Positions 16,687-25,912 of a stretch of 64,000 bases of DNA are shown here, piece after piece (within the stretch, counting starts at the first letter, position 1; the number at the start of each line of letters is the position of its first letter). Origin of the DNA: Lachnospiraceae bacterium UBA7093 (GTDB lineage Bacteria; Bacillota; Clostridia; Lachnospirales; Lachnospiraceae); the NCBI GenBank assembly GCA_002492465.1, contig DKYT01000049.1:1-64000 (forward strand), in the 5' to 3' direction. The notes beneath the pieces were generated by a model. The model searched no databases and was not told where the DNA came from. It saw only the letters and a program-made list of their open reading frames with translations. The position numbers were made by a program, and so were the translations under genes.

Positions 16687-17919
16687 TTAAACACCTACCC
16701 TGGCAATAATCTGTTGTTCATATAAATTGTCTGCAATCTCATCAGGAATTCGATAATCGACAGATTCCGCTACACACTTCCCTGGTATTTTAATCTTTTT
16801 ATCAGTGCCACGCATATACCACTCATACTCATTGTCCAATTGTCCAATATCTAAAGCCTGAATTCCTTTCATGGCAAGATCGTAAACCAAAACTGTTGCC
16901 GTAGGTCCCAGACTGATTAAAACCAGTGTATCTTTCTCTGCACATCTTTCTGCCGCTGTCAGGATTTCATCATACATAGAAAAGGCATTTTTCGCCGGGG
17001 CAATAATCCTGTGGATACTGGCTGCCTCCTGAAACAAGTCATTTCTGATCCCATTATACGCATATCTGCCTTCTACCAACAGAATATTCCGATTTTCCCA
17101 AATTTTTTTAAACAATGTGAAAATACGGTTTGCATATGGCTTGTTCTGATACTGGATATATGGTCTTGATACATATGCATCATAATATATTCTATTTAGG
17201 TCTATCATCTGCATTACTTTCTCACGAATGCCCTGTGATAAATATTGGCGTATCGCATCTGCCGACTCTTCTGTAAAGCAGTCCAAATTGCCAAAATCAT
17301 TCGCCAATGCAATGATAATTCTCTCATCTTCACAAGTAAATATCTCTTTCAGGCGTTCAGCAAGATTCTTGTCGGTTTCCTGAAACCATGGGCGTGATCT
17401 GTTTTGCATAATTTCCAGTTCTCCATCCCCATAACGGCTTAGAGATCGTTTCTCTTTTATAATCTTTTCCAGCAGTTCCTCAGCGGATCGTATGATCGGG
17501 CTTGGTTTCATCCCCAATTCATATGGTAAATTGTTAAGTCGGATCTTAAGTTTCTCAAGTTCCTTTTCCAACTCATATATTTTTTTCCCATTGGCATCTA
17601 TAAAATCATATTCTGCGTTTGATTCCCAATAGGCAATTATTTTGCCTTCTTCAATTCCCATTTCCCTGCACTGCTCTAAAATCGTCTCACTGCATTCAGG
17701 TGAAATAATAATGTAATCGATTGATTGATCAATTAATTCTTCCGGAGCATCTATTAACCACTGATTCATGTATCGTTTATGATGCAGTTCCTGATTTGAA
17801 TCAACTATCCCTTTCAGGTTACACGCATCTTTTCGTATTGCATTTACTACTATTTTACATTTTTTCCCAGCCCCCCAAACGACCACATTGGGCAAATATT
17901 GTCTCTCGCCGTCTTCCAT
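16687..17919 (-). CDS. Rossmann module fused to GT-D glycosyltransferase (DUF1792)
   Basis: Residues 8-112 of this 410-residue protein are the shared module (NVVVWGAGKKCKIVVNAI, GIVDSNQE, IIISPECSETI). After a short coiled-coil linker (residues 115-132) the rest is a GT-D fold transferase of the DUF1792 type: SLSRYGDGELEIM near 160 contains the D-x-E metal and donor motif, with RSRPWFQ and DERIIIALANDFG following, and the LVLISLGPTATVLVYDL helix near 350. The founding GT-D enzyme adds glucose to a glycosylated serine-rich repeat protein in streptococci, so a role in building a protein-linked glycan is reasonable here. Confidence 0.85.
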   Translation of the reverse strand: MEDGERQYLPNVVVWGAGKKCKIVVNAIRKDACNLKGIVDSNQELHHKRYMNQWLIDAPEELIDQSIDYIIISPECSETILEQCREMGIEEGKIIAYWESNAEYDFIDANGKKIYELEKELEKLKIRLNNLPYELGMKPSPIIRSAEELLEKIIKEKRSLSRYGDGELEIMQNRSRPWFQETDKNLAERLKEIFTCEDERIIIALANDFGNLDCFTEESADAIRQYLSQGIREKVMQMIDLNRIYYDAYVSRPYIQYQNKPYANRIFTLFKKIWENRNILLVEGRYAYNGIRNDLFQEAASIHRIIAPAKNAFSMYDEILTAAERCAEKDTLVLISLGPTATVLVYDLAMKGIQALDIGQLDNEYEWYMRGTDKKIKIPGKCVAESVDYRIPDEIADNLYEQQIIARVGV

Positions 17920-17973
17920 TTTTTCCTCCAGTTTAAATCTTGTTACTGCCGTAAATTACCATTACCCGCTTTT

Positions 17974-19152
17974 CTATTTTATGGACTCAATCATTTCCAA
18001 TAAAATACTTTTAAACGAAAGCACTAATACTTCATGGTTCCTTTCCTCAATTTTCTTTTTAATAGATTCAAAAGCAGATTGCGCAGTAACAATTATAGCA
18101 TTCACCTGTTTCATATAATCTTCAGCCTTCACATCTTCCAGACGGAGTACCGGTATACTACATACAAATTTTTTGGCACGACGATCCATCGCAAACATTA
18201 TTTCTACATCGCTATCGGCTAATACCTCGTACAACCGGCTGCCAACAGCCCCTATCCCATAAATTCCAATTTTAAAATATCCCCGCTCACGAAGGAAATC
18301 GGCAATTTTGTAGTTTCTGCTCTCAAGATACAGCCAGTAATCATAAGTAGTTATAATATCTGTATATCTAAACGAATACACACATGCTGCTTCTCTGTTT
18401 TCAATCATCTCTTTTTCCGCATGACTCAACAAATTATTTTTCGCCAATAGTTCTTCCACCTCGTGAATGGAACTCACCATTGATAACATGTCATTTGAAG
18501 CGTTACTCCCATGATCTATATGGGTATATAATTTTTCCTCGTTCAATACAAATTTTTTTCCTTCTCTTAGCATCAACATCCACAGCAAATAGTCGTCTGC
18601 ACCATTTTCCTTTAATCTGTTTTGATGCCATAAATATGGGATTGCATTTTTTTTCAGCATAACCTGTCCTGGCGAATAAATTGGATTCCCTGTTGAAATA
18701 TAATATGATAAATCTATTACACATTTTTGTTCATCGTTATCTGCATAAATGTAATTGCCTATAGACTTGCAAAAAGGTTTGCTAAAGCCATTACAGACAA
18801 CCCCGTCAGCATCGTCAATGCTCAATTTTTGTTTCAATAAATAATCATCTGTAATCCAATCATCCTGATCAAGGAATACGATCCATTCTCCTTGCGCATG
18901 TTCAAATCCATACACACGCGCGCCATGTATCCCCTGATTTTTCCCAGAATTCAAAACTTCCAAGTGAAACCCAACAGCTGTAAAATCCTTTGCTGAAAAT
19001 GGCTCTTCTGGAAAATCGTTTACCAATATCAATTCACATTCCAAATGCAGTGCACTTAAATAAATAGCATTTTTTCTGACTTTATCAAGCCAATACGGAA
19101 TATACTGACTTCCCTTATAAATTGGAATAACAATAGAAATATCCACTTTCAT
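17974..19152 (-). CDS. GT2 glycosyltransferase with C-terminal Rossmann module
   Basis: Residues 1-220 are a family 2 GT-A glycosyltransferase (DISIVIPIYKGSQYIPYW, the strand ELILVNDFPEEP, and WIVFLDQDDWITDDYL with a D-x-D-D metal site). Residues about 288-390 carry the shared module (FKIGIYGIGAVGSRLYEVL, MFAMDRRAKK, IIVTAQSAFE). The start codon overlaps the stop of the epimerase gene as ATGA, so translation of the two is coupled. The protein is cytoplasmic by appearance. Confidence 0.86.
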   Translation of the reverse strand: MKVDISIVIPIYKGSQYIPYWLDKVRKNAIYLSALHLECELILVNDFPEEPFSAKDFTAVGFHLEVLNSGKNQGIHGARVYGFEHAQGEWIVFLDQDDWITDDYLLKQKLSIDDADGVVCNGFSKPFCKSIGNYIYADNDEQKCVIDLSYYISTGNPIYSPGQVMLKKNAIPYLWHQNRLKENGADDYLLWMLMLREGKKFVLNEEKLYTHIDHGSNASNDMLSMVSSIHEVEELLAKNNLLSHAEKEMIENREAACVYSFRYTDIITTYDYWLYLESRNYKIADFLRERGYFKIGIYGIGAVGSRLYEVLADSDVEIMFAMDRRAKKFVCSIPVLRLEDVKAEDYMKQVNAIIVTAQSAFESIKKKIEERNHEVLVLSFKSILLEMIESIK

Positions 19153-20066
19153 ATCTCAAATCCTGCCTGTTGCTCTTTCAGCTTTTTTATATACATTTCA
19201 ATTCCTTTTCTTACCGCCAATTCACTTTTCCATCCGCATTCCCTATATATTAAGGAAACATCCAAGTGTGATTCCTGTAAATCGCACTTCCGCTTTTCTC
19301 CATATACAATCTGCGCTCGCTTTCCCACTACAGATTCTATTTGTTCTATGATCTCCCGTGTCGAATAGCTGCTTCCGGTTCCCACATTAAAAACTCTATG
19401 CGCTCCCTGATATGAATACACTGCCTCTATGGCATCAATTACTTCATCGATGTATATGTAATCTCTGCGATTTTCTCCTGTTCCCCATATTTCTATTGGT
19501 TCTCCCTTGATAATCTTTTCTGTAAAAATAGGAATAATGCCCTGCCGCTTTTTTTTGTTGATTTCTAATCCATATGGATTTCCTATCCGCAGTATATATC
19601 CTTGAATGCCGTCATATTTTTCATATAAATGTAAACAGGTCTCTATCCATGCCTTTTGTGCCGCATATACACATTCCGGGGAAACTTTATCCGTTTCCTT
19701 TGCAGGTTCTATACATTCACCATAAATTGTTCCTCCCGAGGAAATAAAAAATATCTTTTTTACCTCCTTCTTCCTCATTGCATCCAGCAATCGAACAGTT
19801 GGTAAAAGATTTTCCTCTATATCCGCCAACAGAGTATCTGTTCCATCAAAAGGAGTAGAAGAAGATATAAAATGAAATACGGTGTCCACCTTCTCCAGCA
19901 TTTCTTCAAAATCTATTTGCTGAAAATTGCCTGTCATCAATTCTATATTTTCGTTTTCTATTCCATGCTTCCAAGCTCTGTCAAATATTCTTATTTTTTC
20001 TCTCTGTGCAAACCGCTTTACCAGATTATAACCAATAAACCCATTTCCACCCAATACCAGAATCAT
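19149..20066 (-). CDS. NAD-dependent sugar epimerase/dehydratase
   Basis: A 305-residue extended short-chain dehydrogenase. MILVLGGNGFIGYNLVKRF is the dinucleotide-binding GxxGxxG, FISSGGTIYGE carries the catalytic Ser, and CVYAAQKAWIE is the YxxxK pair. Later motifs (RIGNPYG, ENRRDYIYIDEVIDAI, FNVGTGSSYSTREI) match UDP-glucose 4-epimerase-like enzymes. It probably epimerises or otherwise edits a nucleotide sugar used by the adjacent transferases. Its start abuts the stop of the GT4 gene upstream and its stop overlaps the GT2 gene downstream. Confidence 0.87.
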   Translation of the reverse strand: MILVLGGNGFIGYNLVKRFAQREKIRIFDRAWKHGIENENIELMTGNFQQIDFEEMLEKVDTVFHFISSSTPFDGTDTLLADIEENLLPTVRLLDAMRKKEVKKIFFISSGGTIYGECIEPAKETDKVSPECVYAAQKAWIETCLHLYEKYDGIQGYILRIGNPYGLEINKKKRQGIIPIFTEKIIKGEPIEIWGTGENRRDYIYIDEVIDAIEAVYSYQGAHRVFNVGTGSSYSTREIIEQIESVVGKRAQIVYGEKRKCDLQESHLDVSLIYRECGWKSELAVRKGIEMYIKKLKEQQAGFEI

Positions 20067-21500
20067 CTATATTCCTTCTACTTTCTCCAGGGATTTCAAT
20101 ACTTCCTGTATATTCGCAATATATTTATCTAACCTGCACTTTTCATGTACTATGTTCATACATTTGTATCCATATTCCATAAGTATATTTCGATTTTTGT
20201 CTAAATACGCAATACACTCCACTATTTTTCCCAAATCCCCCACATCTGCTATTAACCCATTTACACCGGATTCAATAAAATCATCCACTCCGCTCACATT
20301 TGTAACAACCGGCACACAACCGCTTGCCATAGCTTCTAACATCGTAAGGCTTGTTCCTTCGTATTCCGAGAAATTCAAATATATATCCTGACTATCCAAA
20401 AAAGATGTCAGCTCTGTTTTGGTTAATTTTCCATACAATTTAACTCTTTTATGTAAACATTTTTTTTCTACATATTCTTCTATTTTCTTTTCGCATGAAC
20501 CCTCCCCTGCTATATTTAATACATAATGAACCTTTCTTGCTTCTAAATACTCAATCAATAGCGGAATTAAATCTGCGCGCTTCTGATCTCTTTCAAGCCT
20601 GCAGGGATAACCGATTTTTAAAGGTTCTGTCCCTTCCGTACTGTATTTTCGGTCAACCACTCTGATTTTTTCAATAAACGGAGAAATATGGCACACCTTT
20701 TCTTTCTTTGTCTTACAGCATTCCACTAAACTCCTTTGTATTTTACTGCTGATACAAACATACTGATCCGTAACCTCATCCCAGTCATGCCACTCTTCAT
20801 ATGATCCATCATTCAAAACACTGGAAACAAGGAATACGTCCTCTGGATACGCATATTTTATTGTAGCAGCCGCCCACAATAATTCTGAATTCCATACATT
20901 AAAAAGTACAAACGGTCTCATATGCATGAGCATCTGTGCCATCTCCTGATATATTTGATAATTGCTTTTTCCTTCTGTATCTATATGTATGATATTTTCA
21001 TTCAGTTTTTCTATATATGGCTGCTTCTTATTTTCAATTACAAATACATTATTGTTCTGTTCAATTAACCCTGATGCAACAACATGACACCAGTCCTCCG
21101 CTCCGCCCCAGTTGCCATAAAAATTATCAATTACAATTGCCCTGTCAGCCAATGATTTTTTTTCTATGCTTATTTGCTGCTCTATATTTGCCATTGCCGA
21201 TTCCACTAAAATATGGCTATAAAATTTCAAAATCTGACAAAAAGAAACCATTCGTTTTGCCAGCCCCATCCCGGTAAGCTGCTTTCCTATTTCTTCTTTT
21301 GCAGCGCAAGCTATTAGAATATAGGCATTCGTTGCCTGATTCAGCACAGTCGGAGAATAAATTCTCTTATCTAAAAACTGAGTTCCCCATTTGCTCCTAT
21401 CATTATCAACATATCCCCCTATTTCTACCGACAACTGACTTATAACCTGTGTATATTTTTTAGATATTTTTCCTGTTCCGAATAAAAACAACTTTTCCAT
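20067..21500 (-). CDS. Rossmann module fused to GT4 glycosyltransferase
   Basis: The start is placed at the ATG at 21500, behind AGGGGC, because it begins exactly at the module (MEKLFLFGTGKISKKYTQVI); a longer reading frame would add 31 unrelated residues and overlap the gene upstream. Residues 1-100 are the shared module (GYVDNDRSKWGTQF, IYSPTVL). A GT-B transferase follows: DNFYGNWGGAEDWCHVV is the acceptor loop, LKIGYPCRLERDQKRADL the donor-domain start and EGTSLTMLEAMASGCVPVVT the E-x7-E motif. Here the module is at the N-terminus of a GT4, whereas it is at the C-terminus of the GT4 at 12154, which shows how freely it has been shuffled. Confidence 0.87.
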   Translation of the reverse strand: MEKLFLFGTGKISKKYTQVISQLSVEIGGYVDNDRSKWGTQFLDKRIYSPTVLNQATNAYILIACAAKEEIGKQLTGMGLAKRMVSFCQILKFYSHILVESAMANIEQQISIEKKSLADRAIVIDNFYGNWGGAEDWCHVVASGLIEQNNNVFVIENKKQPYIEKLNENIIHIDTEGKSNYQIYQEMAQMLMHMRPFVLFNVWNSELLWAAATIKYAYPEDVFLVSSVLNDGSYEEWHDWDEVTDQYVCISSKIQRSLVECCKTKKEKVCHISPFIEKIRVVDRKYSTEGTEPLKIGYPCRLERDQKRADLIPLLIEYLEARKVHYVLNIAGEGSCEKKIEEYVEKKCLHKRVKLYGKLTKTELTSFLDSQDIYLNFSEYEGTSLTMLEAMASGCVPVVTNVSGVDDFIESGVNGLIADVGDLGKIVECIAYLDKNRNILMEYGYKCMNIVHEKCRLDKYIANIQEVLKSLEKVEGI

Positions 21501-21520
21501 ACTTCTGCCCCTGCATATAA

Positions 21521-22699
21521 CTATAAGACTTTCACCTGTTCCGCTACCGGTATTGGATATTGAACTGCTTCTGATCCACGACAGTGTCCACACATATCCA
21601 AATATCCCTTTTCCGAATATCCCATGTTAAACTCAAAGAAAACCTTTTTATCTTCTACACTTTTCAAATCCATATAATCGCATTTTCCAATATCAAAACC
21701 AAGATTTTCTGACACACTTCTTGCCATCACACAATAATAATATTTGCTTCCTCTTACTTCTCTACAGGGCGTTTTGCATGCGTCAAATACCCTTGCAATC
21801 TCCTCCTCATCTTCTCTGCACACAGTTTCAAACCCATAATCCATCCACTGCTTCTCAGCATTCCCTAAACTATATTGCACACCGTTATCTTCCAACACTT
21901 TTTGTAATTGCCTGTATTTTTCATGCAGCCTTTTTATTGTTTCTGAATAATTGGAAATGCGGAACAAAACATTGTACTTTCTGCACATCTCCAAAACTTT
22001 TTTTTCGGGTATAATCGTTCCATTCGAGGTGATAGAAAAAAGCCCCATCTTATCACGATACTTTTCACCTATATATTGGATTGCATCAGCCAACTTCCCA
22101 TACAATAAAGGTTCTCCTCCGATCAATACAAACTCTCTGACGCAATCGACATATTTGAAAAAATAATCTGCGCTGTCATATACTTCTTCTATACTCAAAT
22201 CCTTACGATCTGCACCAACTACATAACACCCATGGGCGCAATTCCTGCATTTCAAAGTACATCTTTCTGTTAAAGATATTTGCGCTATGTCAGCATATAA
22301 TATACCAAATTTGTAAAAAGATAAAATAGGGAAAGTATACATTGTAAAATCCTCATAGCTAAAAAAATCTATCCCCTTTTTTAATCCCAAGTCAATTAAC
22401 TGATTTTCAATTTCATTTTCCCTATTTCCGGCAACAGTGACAACAATCCATCCTCGATCCTGATTCTCCAAATATTGTCCCAGTGATAAAACCTGTTCTT
22501 CCAATAATTTCCCTTTTTGTTTTTCCGGGTTATTATCAATAAATCCTCCCAGAATATGATATCTTTTCATCGAAAGACCAATATCGTGACCTATTCTACC
22601 TGCTCCAAACAAATAAATCTTTTCATTATGATCTTTAAAACTCTGAATTATTTTTTCTGCATCAGAGTCAAATTCATGACCTTTATTCTCCCACTTCAT
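21521..22699 (-). CDS. Rossmann module fused to radical SAM enzyme
   Basis: The ATG at 22699 follows AAGGAG and is preferred over one 27 nt upstream. Residues 25-125 are the module (KIYLFGAGRIGHDIGLSM, GFIDNNPEKQKGK, WIVVTVAG). From about 150 a radical SAM domain begins: LTERCTLKCRNCAHGCYV holds the CxxxCxxC cluster motif, EFVLIGGEPLLY the GGEP motif. Further cysteines (residues 306-310 region DACKTPC, and MDMCGHC near 375) resemble a SPASM-like auxiliary cluster region. It could oxidise, epimerise or otherwise modify a sugar or a peptide carrying it. Finding a radical SAM enzyme attached to the operon's module suggests that it acts on the same intermediate as the transferases. Confidence 0.83.
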   Translation of the reverse strand: MKWENKGHEFDSDAEKIIQSFKDHNEKIYLFGAGRIGHDIGLSMKRYHILGGFIDNNPEKQKGKLLEEQVLSLGQYLENQDRGWIVVTVAGNRENEIENQLIDLGLKKGIDFFSYEDFTMYTFPILSFYKFGILYADIAQISLTERCTLKCRNCAHGCYVVGADRKDLSIEEVYDSADYFFKYVDCVREFVLIGGEPLLYGKLADAIQYIGEKYRDKMGLFSITSNGTIIPEKKVLEMCRKYNVLFRISNYSETIKRLHEKYRQLQKVLEDNGVQYSLGNAEKQWMDYGFETVCREDEEEIARVFDACKTPCREVRGSKYYYCVMARSVSENLGFDIGKCDYMDLKSVEDKKVFFEFNMGYSEKGYLDMCGHCRGSEAVQYPIPVAEQVKVL

Positions 22700-22739
22700 A
22701 GGTTCTTTTCTCCTTGCATATAACATATTTCATATCTTG

Positions 22740-23894
22740 TTACGGTATAATAATCTTTAATATATCAACTCCTGTTTTTATCAGACTATCCCTGATCACG
22801 GCAACAGTTTCTCTTCCATAAACAGCAATTAATATATAGTCATACTCTACTTTCTCTATGGACTCTATCGGCTGAATCCCCTTGTTATCATATAACTGAT
22901 AGTTTTTGTCCACCCAACATACCACTTCACAAAAATGAATTTTCTCCAACTGGCGGTAAAACGTTTGCCCTACCTGTCCCGCCCCATAGAGAACCAGCCT
23001 GCATCCCTTCTCAACTTTATCAAATGGAAATAAATATCTCTCCTCAAAAACCAAATCTCCATACTTAATCTTCCCAAGTTTTACAGAATACATATAGAAA
23101 TAGTCTAGCTGTCTTAGTAATATTTCCCCGTAATTACTGCATGAAAATTTTTGATGCATGTAATGATACAATCGATACAACTTTTCAAAATATTGTTCGT
23201 CTTGATAATATGGTGCAACCACATTACGCTTTCGCATTCTATGATAATAATAGCATTCATCCATCATTATGATCGTATTGCATTCCAAAAAAAGAGGATA
23301 CAAGACGGCAATATCTTCTCCATAATGAATATCCAAATCAGAGACATTGTTTAAATGCTTTTGAAGTAGCTCTTTCTGAAAAATCTTGGAACAAAGACTT
23401 GGATCAAGCCCATATGTACAACTCTCTGAATTCCAAAACAATTGGGGAATTATCTCTTTTTCTATGGCTGCTTTCTGATAACTTCCTTCTTTAAAACCGC
23501 AAGAGGAACGATAAATATCATTATTTCCCCGATATCTGAATATGCCAAAGCATACCATATCAGCTTCTTTCAACATCTGGCGATCCATAATCGTCTGATA
23601 CAGATTCTCATCCAGCCAATCATCGCCGTCTACAAATGTCACATAATCTGCTGATACATGTTCTACTCCGTGCAAACGCGCTAAAATAGGTCCCTGCCGC
23701 TCTTGATGAATGACCTTCATTCGCCTGTCGCTATTGGCTACTCTGTCACAAATAGCGCCGCTGGAATCAGTGGATCCATCATCTACCGCTACCAGTTCTA
23801 TTTCCTGATATGTCTGTTGCAATATACTGTTTAAACAAAATTCTATGTACTGTTCTAAATTAAAAACAGTTACTACCACTCCTATTTTGCACAT
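22740..23894 (-). CDS. GT2 glycosyltransferase with C-terminal Rossmann module
   Basis: Residues 1-225 are a GT-A family 2 glycosyltransferase: KIGVVVTVFNLEQYIEFC, VAVDDGSTDSSG and TFVDGDDWLDENL with a D-x-D-D metal site. Residues about 290-384 are the shared module (CRLVLYGAGQVGQTFYRQL, CWVDKNYQLYDNKG, YILIAVYGRE). No hydrophobic segment suggests a membrane anchor. It lies between an FkbM methyltransferase and the radical SAM enzyme, with gaps of 56 and 40 nt. Confidence 0.86.
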   Translation of the reverse strand: MCKIGVVVTVFNLEQYIEFCLNSILQQTYQEIELVAVDDGSTDSSGAICDRVANSDRRMKVIHQERQGPILARLHGVEHVSADYVTFVDGDDWLDENLYQTIMDRQMLKEADMVCFGIFRYRGNNDIYRSSCGFKEGSYQKAAIEKEIIPQLFWNSESCTYGLDPSLCSKIFQKELLQKHLNNVSDLDIHYGEDIAVLYPLFLECNTIIMMDECYYYHRMRKRNVVAPYYQDEQYFEKLYRLYHYMHQKFSCSNYGEILLRQLDYFYMYSVKLGKIKYGDLVFEERYLFPFDKVEKGCRLVLYGAGQVGQTFYRQLEKIHFCEVVCWVDKNYQLYDNKGIQPIESIEKVEYDYILIAVYGRETVAVIRDSLIKTGVDILKIIIP

Positions 23895-23950
23895 ATATTT
23901 TTCTCCCTACAAATGTCTTCTCAACAGCCACACTATTATTGTAAGATTAT

Positions 23951-25027
23951 CTACAATAACGTTTCGGGGTCGATTGCATATAAAACCGTATCTCCCCAAT
24001 TCAAAGCATAATGTCCCAAATAGAAACGATAATTTGCATTCAACTTTAGAATCGTCAATGGAATTTTCCAAACATCGGTTTTTTTATGATAAATGCATAT
24101 CGCCAAAACAGGCTTGCATCTTTTTATTGTTTCTGCACCGCCAAGGAGCGCCTCCTCTTCATATCCTTCGATATCCATTTTAATAAATCCAACCGCTTTC
24201 TCTCCTGCTATATGATCTATCGTATCTATGTCTACCAGTACATCTCCTTCTTCAGAAAACCGTGCGCCTTCTCCCCCTTCAACAAAAAAACGTTTTTCTC
24301 TTTTCTTTCCAACCCCCTGATTGAACAAAAGAATATTGCTATATGACTCTAACTTTTTTTTACAAGCTATAAAGTTTTCCTTATCAGGTTCTACTGCATA
24401 TACGTTTGCTTTTTCTCCAAAAAAATCTAAGGCTCTGATTGCATCGACCCCGTCATAACACCCCAAATCCATAAATATCTGATTCTCCATAGGATATTTC
24501 TTCAGACACTCTGGCTGAAAATACCTGGATTTCCATGCTTGCGCATACAAAAGCTCAAAAACAATAATTTTGTCTTCCGGCACTCCCTTTTCTTTGATCA
24601 ATACGTCTTTTATTTCCTCATAACCACATTTGTTGGAAATTACAATCGATGTGTCTGCAATATATTGAAAATCACATAGTCTATGTATCAAATATCCCTC
24701 ATATGCGCCTTCCCTGTTTGCATCAATAAATCCCTGCCACTCTTTATCAGGAAAGTTTTCAAGTAATGTTCTTCCCCGTTTTCCCGATCCATATATATAT
24801 AATTTCCCATTGAGTAATTTATCTGTCCTTTTTCCGGCGGCCGTGTTCAGCACAATTCTTCTTATATATTCATAATCTCCCGTAAACGAATACAGAAACC
24901 GATTTTCAAAAATATATCTTGAATCATCATCTTCTATCTTTTCGTAAATTCTTTTAATTTCTTCTGCTGAAACCTGCACGTTTTTATCTGCTTCTACATC
25001 ACAAGGGAAATATTCTCTAAATAACAT
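23951..25027 (-). CDS. Rossmann module fused to FkbM-family methyltransferase
   Basis: The ATG at 25027 is used because GGAAGG precedes it; an ATG 15 nt upstream would overlap the previous gene. The module spans about residues 70-170 (LYIYGSGKRGRTLLENF, GFIDANREGAYEG, IVISNKCG). The FkbM domain follows (MDLGCYDGVDAIRAL, YAVEPDKENF, FIKMDIEGYEEEALLGG, CIYHKKTDVWKIP). It is a paralogue of the protein encoded at 5589-6695 with the same domain order, so two O-methyl groups at different positions, or successive ones, are plausible. Confidence 0.85.
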   Translation of the reverse strand: MLFREYFPCDVEADKNVQVSAEEIKRIYEKIEDDDSRYIFENRFLYSFTGDYEYIRRIVLNTAAGKRTDKLLNGKLYIYGSGKRGRTLLENFPDKEWQGFIDANREGAYEGYLIHRLCDFQYIADTSIVISNKCGYEEIKDVLIKEKGVPEDKIIVFELLYAQAWKSRYFQPECLKKYPMENQIFMDLGCYDGVDAIRALDFFGEKANVYAVEPDKENFIACKKKLESYSNILLFNQGVGKKREKRFFVEGGEGARFSEEGDVLVDIDTIDHIAGEKAVGFIKMDIEGYEEEALLGGAETIKRCKPVLAICIYHKKTDVWKIPLTILKLNANYRFYLGHYALNWGDTVLYAIDPETLL

Positions 25028-25031
25028 TTTT

Positions 25032-25901
25032 CTACCTTCCATACTTATTCAAAAAAACCTTACGCACCCTTTTTCTCGCTATCCATTCCTTAAATGAATA
25101 GCACGTATACTTTAAATCAACAACCTCCAAATTATGGCATCTGTTATAAGTGTGAATGCCAATATATTTCTTTTGTTTTCCTTCTATTAATAGATCTTCC
25201 GGATATACATTTCTAATCTTATGCTCTTGATATTCAGGAGACAATGCATCAACCTCGCTAAAAACCAGTCCCTCCCCATAACCATTGGCGGAATTCTGCG
25301 ATACTCTCATCAGCTTACCATTTTCCTCGATAAAATTTCCTGCCGGACGGGCAACGCTCTTATCATTTGTAATGATATGCATATCTGACGCTTTACCATC
25401 TCCTATTTTGCATTGCAGCAAAGATCCGCCATGCTCATTAAAGGATGGCTGAAAGGTAAATAAATATTCCTGCCCTTCTCTCTTCAAAAAAGTCGTATCT
25501 ACATATTTTCCATTTTCCAGCAAAGAGACTACTTTCTCCCAACGGTCCGGAAATTCTATCAGCTTGTATATTCCCACTTCCTCTTTCTGATAGCTTTCCG
25601 GGCACATGTACAAATTGTCCTCATACACAAAGACATTAGGATAGGACAAATGCCAATGTTTATCCATTGTAACGGTCCACGATCCAAACTTCCCGTTTTC
25701 ATATGTACAATAACCAATCACACCGTTTCTTTCGGATTTATAAAGAAATATTTCTGCAAATAAATAAATTACATGATTGTATTCTACAAGAAACGGATCC
25801 GCGCACCAGCCATATGAAGGATTTGGAATTAAATGAAATTTTTCCTCTCCTGTTCTGCGGTATGCAATTTGCCACCTGCTAAATTTATATGTATTCAACA
25901 T
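25032..25901 (-). CDS. GINT1-N-like five-bladed propeller protein (probable sugar transferase or glycosidase-like)
   Basis: The 289-residue protein has the repeated pattern of a GH43-like five-bladed beta-propeller (WCADPFLVEYNHVIYLFAE, SYPNVFVYEDNLYMCPES, FTFQPSFNEHGGSLL, ARPAGNFIEENGKLMRVSQN). This arrangement matches the domain found at the N-terminus of plant glucosamine inositolphosphorylceramide transferase and at the end of some bacterial formyltransferase-like proteins. The DPF and PES blocks place acidic residues at the centre of the propeller. Its job in bacterial glycan loci is not known to me; binding or processing of a sugar is the safest reading. It has no signal peptide and no Rossmann module. 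Confidence 0.7.
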   Translation of the reverse strand: MLNTYKFSRWQIAYRRTGEEKFHLIPNPSYGWCADPFLVEYNHVIYLFAEIFLYKSERNGVIGYCTYENGKFGSWTVTMDKHWHLSYPNVFVYEDNLYMCPESYQKEEVGIYKLIEFPDRWEKVVSLLENGKYVDTTFLKREGQEYLFTFQPSFNEHGGSLLQCKIGDGKASDMHIITNDKSVARPAGNFIEENGKLMRVSQNSANGYGEGLVFSEVDALSPEYQEHKIRNVYPEDLLIEGKQKKYIGIHTYNRCHNLEVVDLKYTCYSFKEWIARKRVRKVFLNKYGR

Positions 25902-25912
25902 TACAATCTAAG

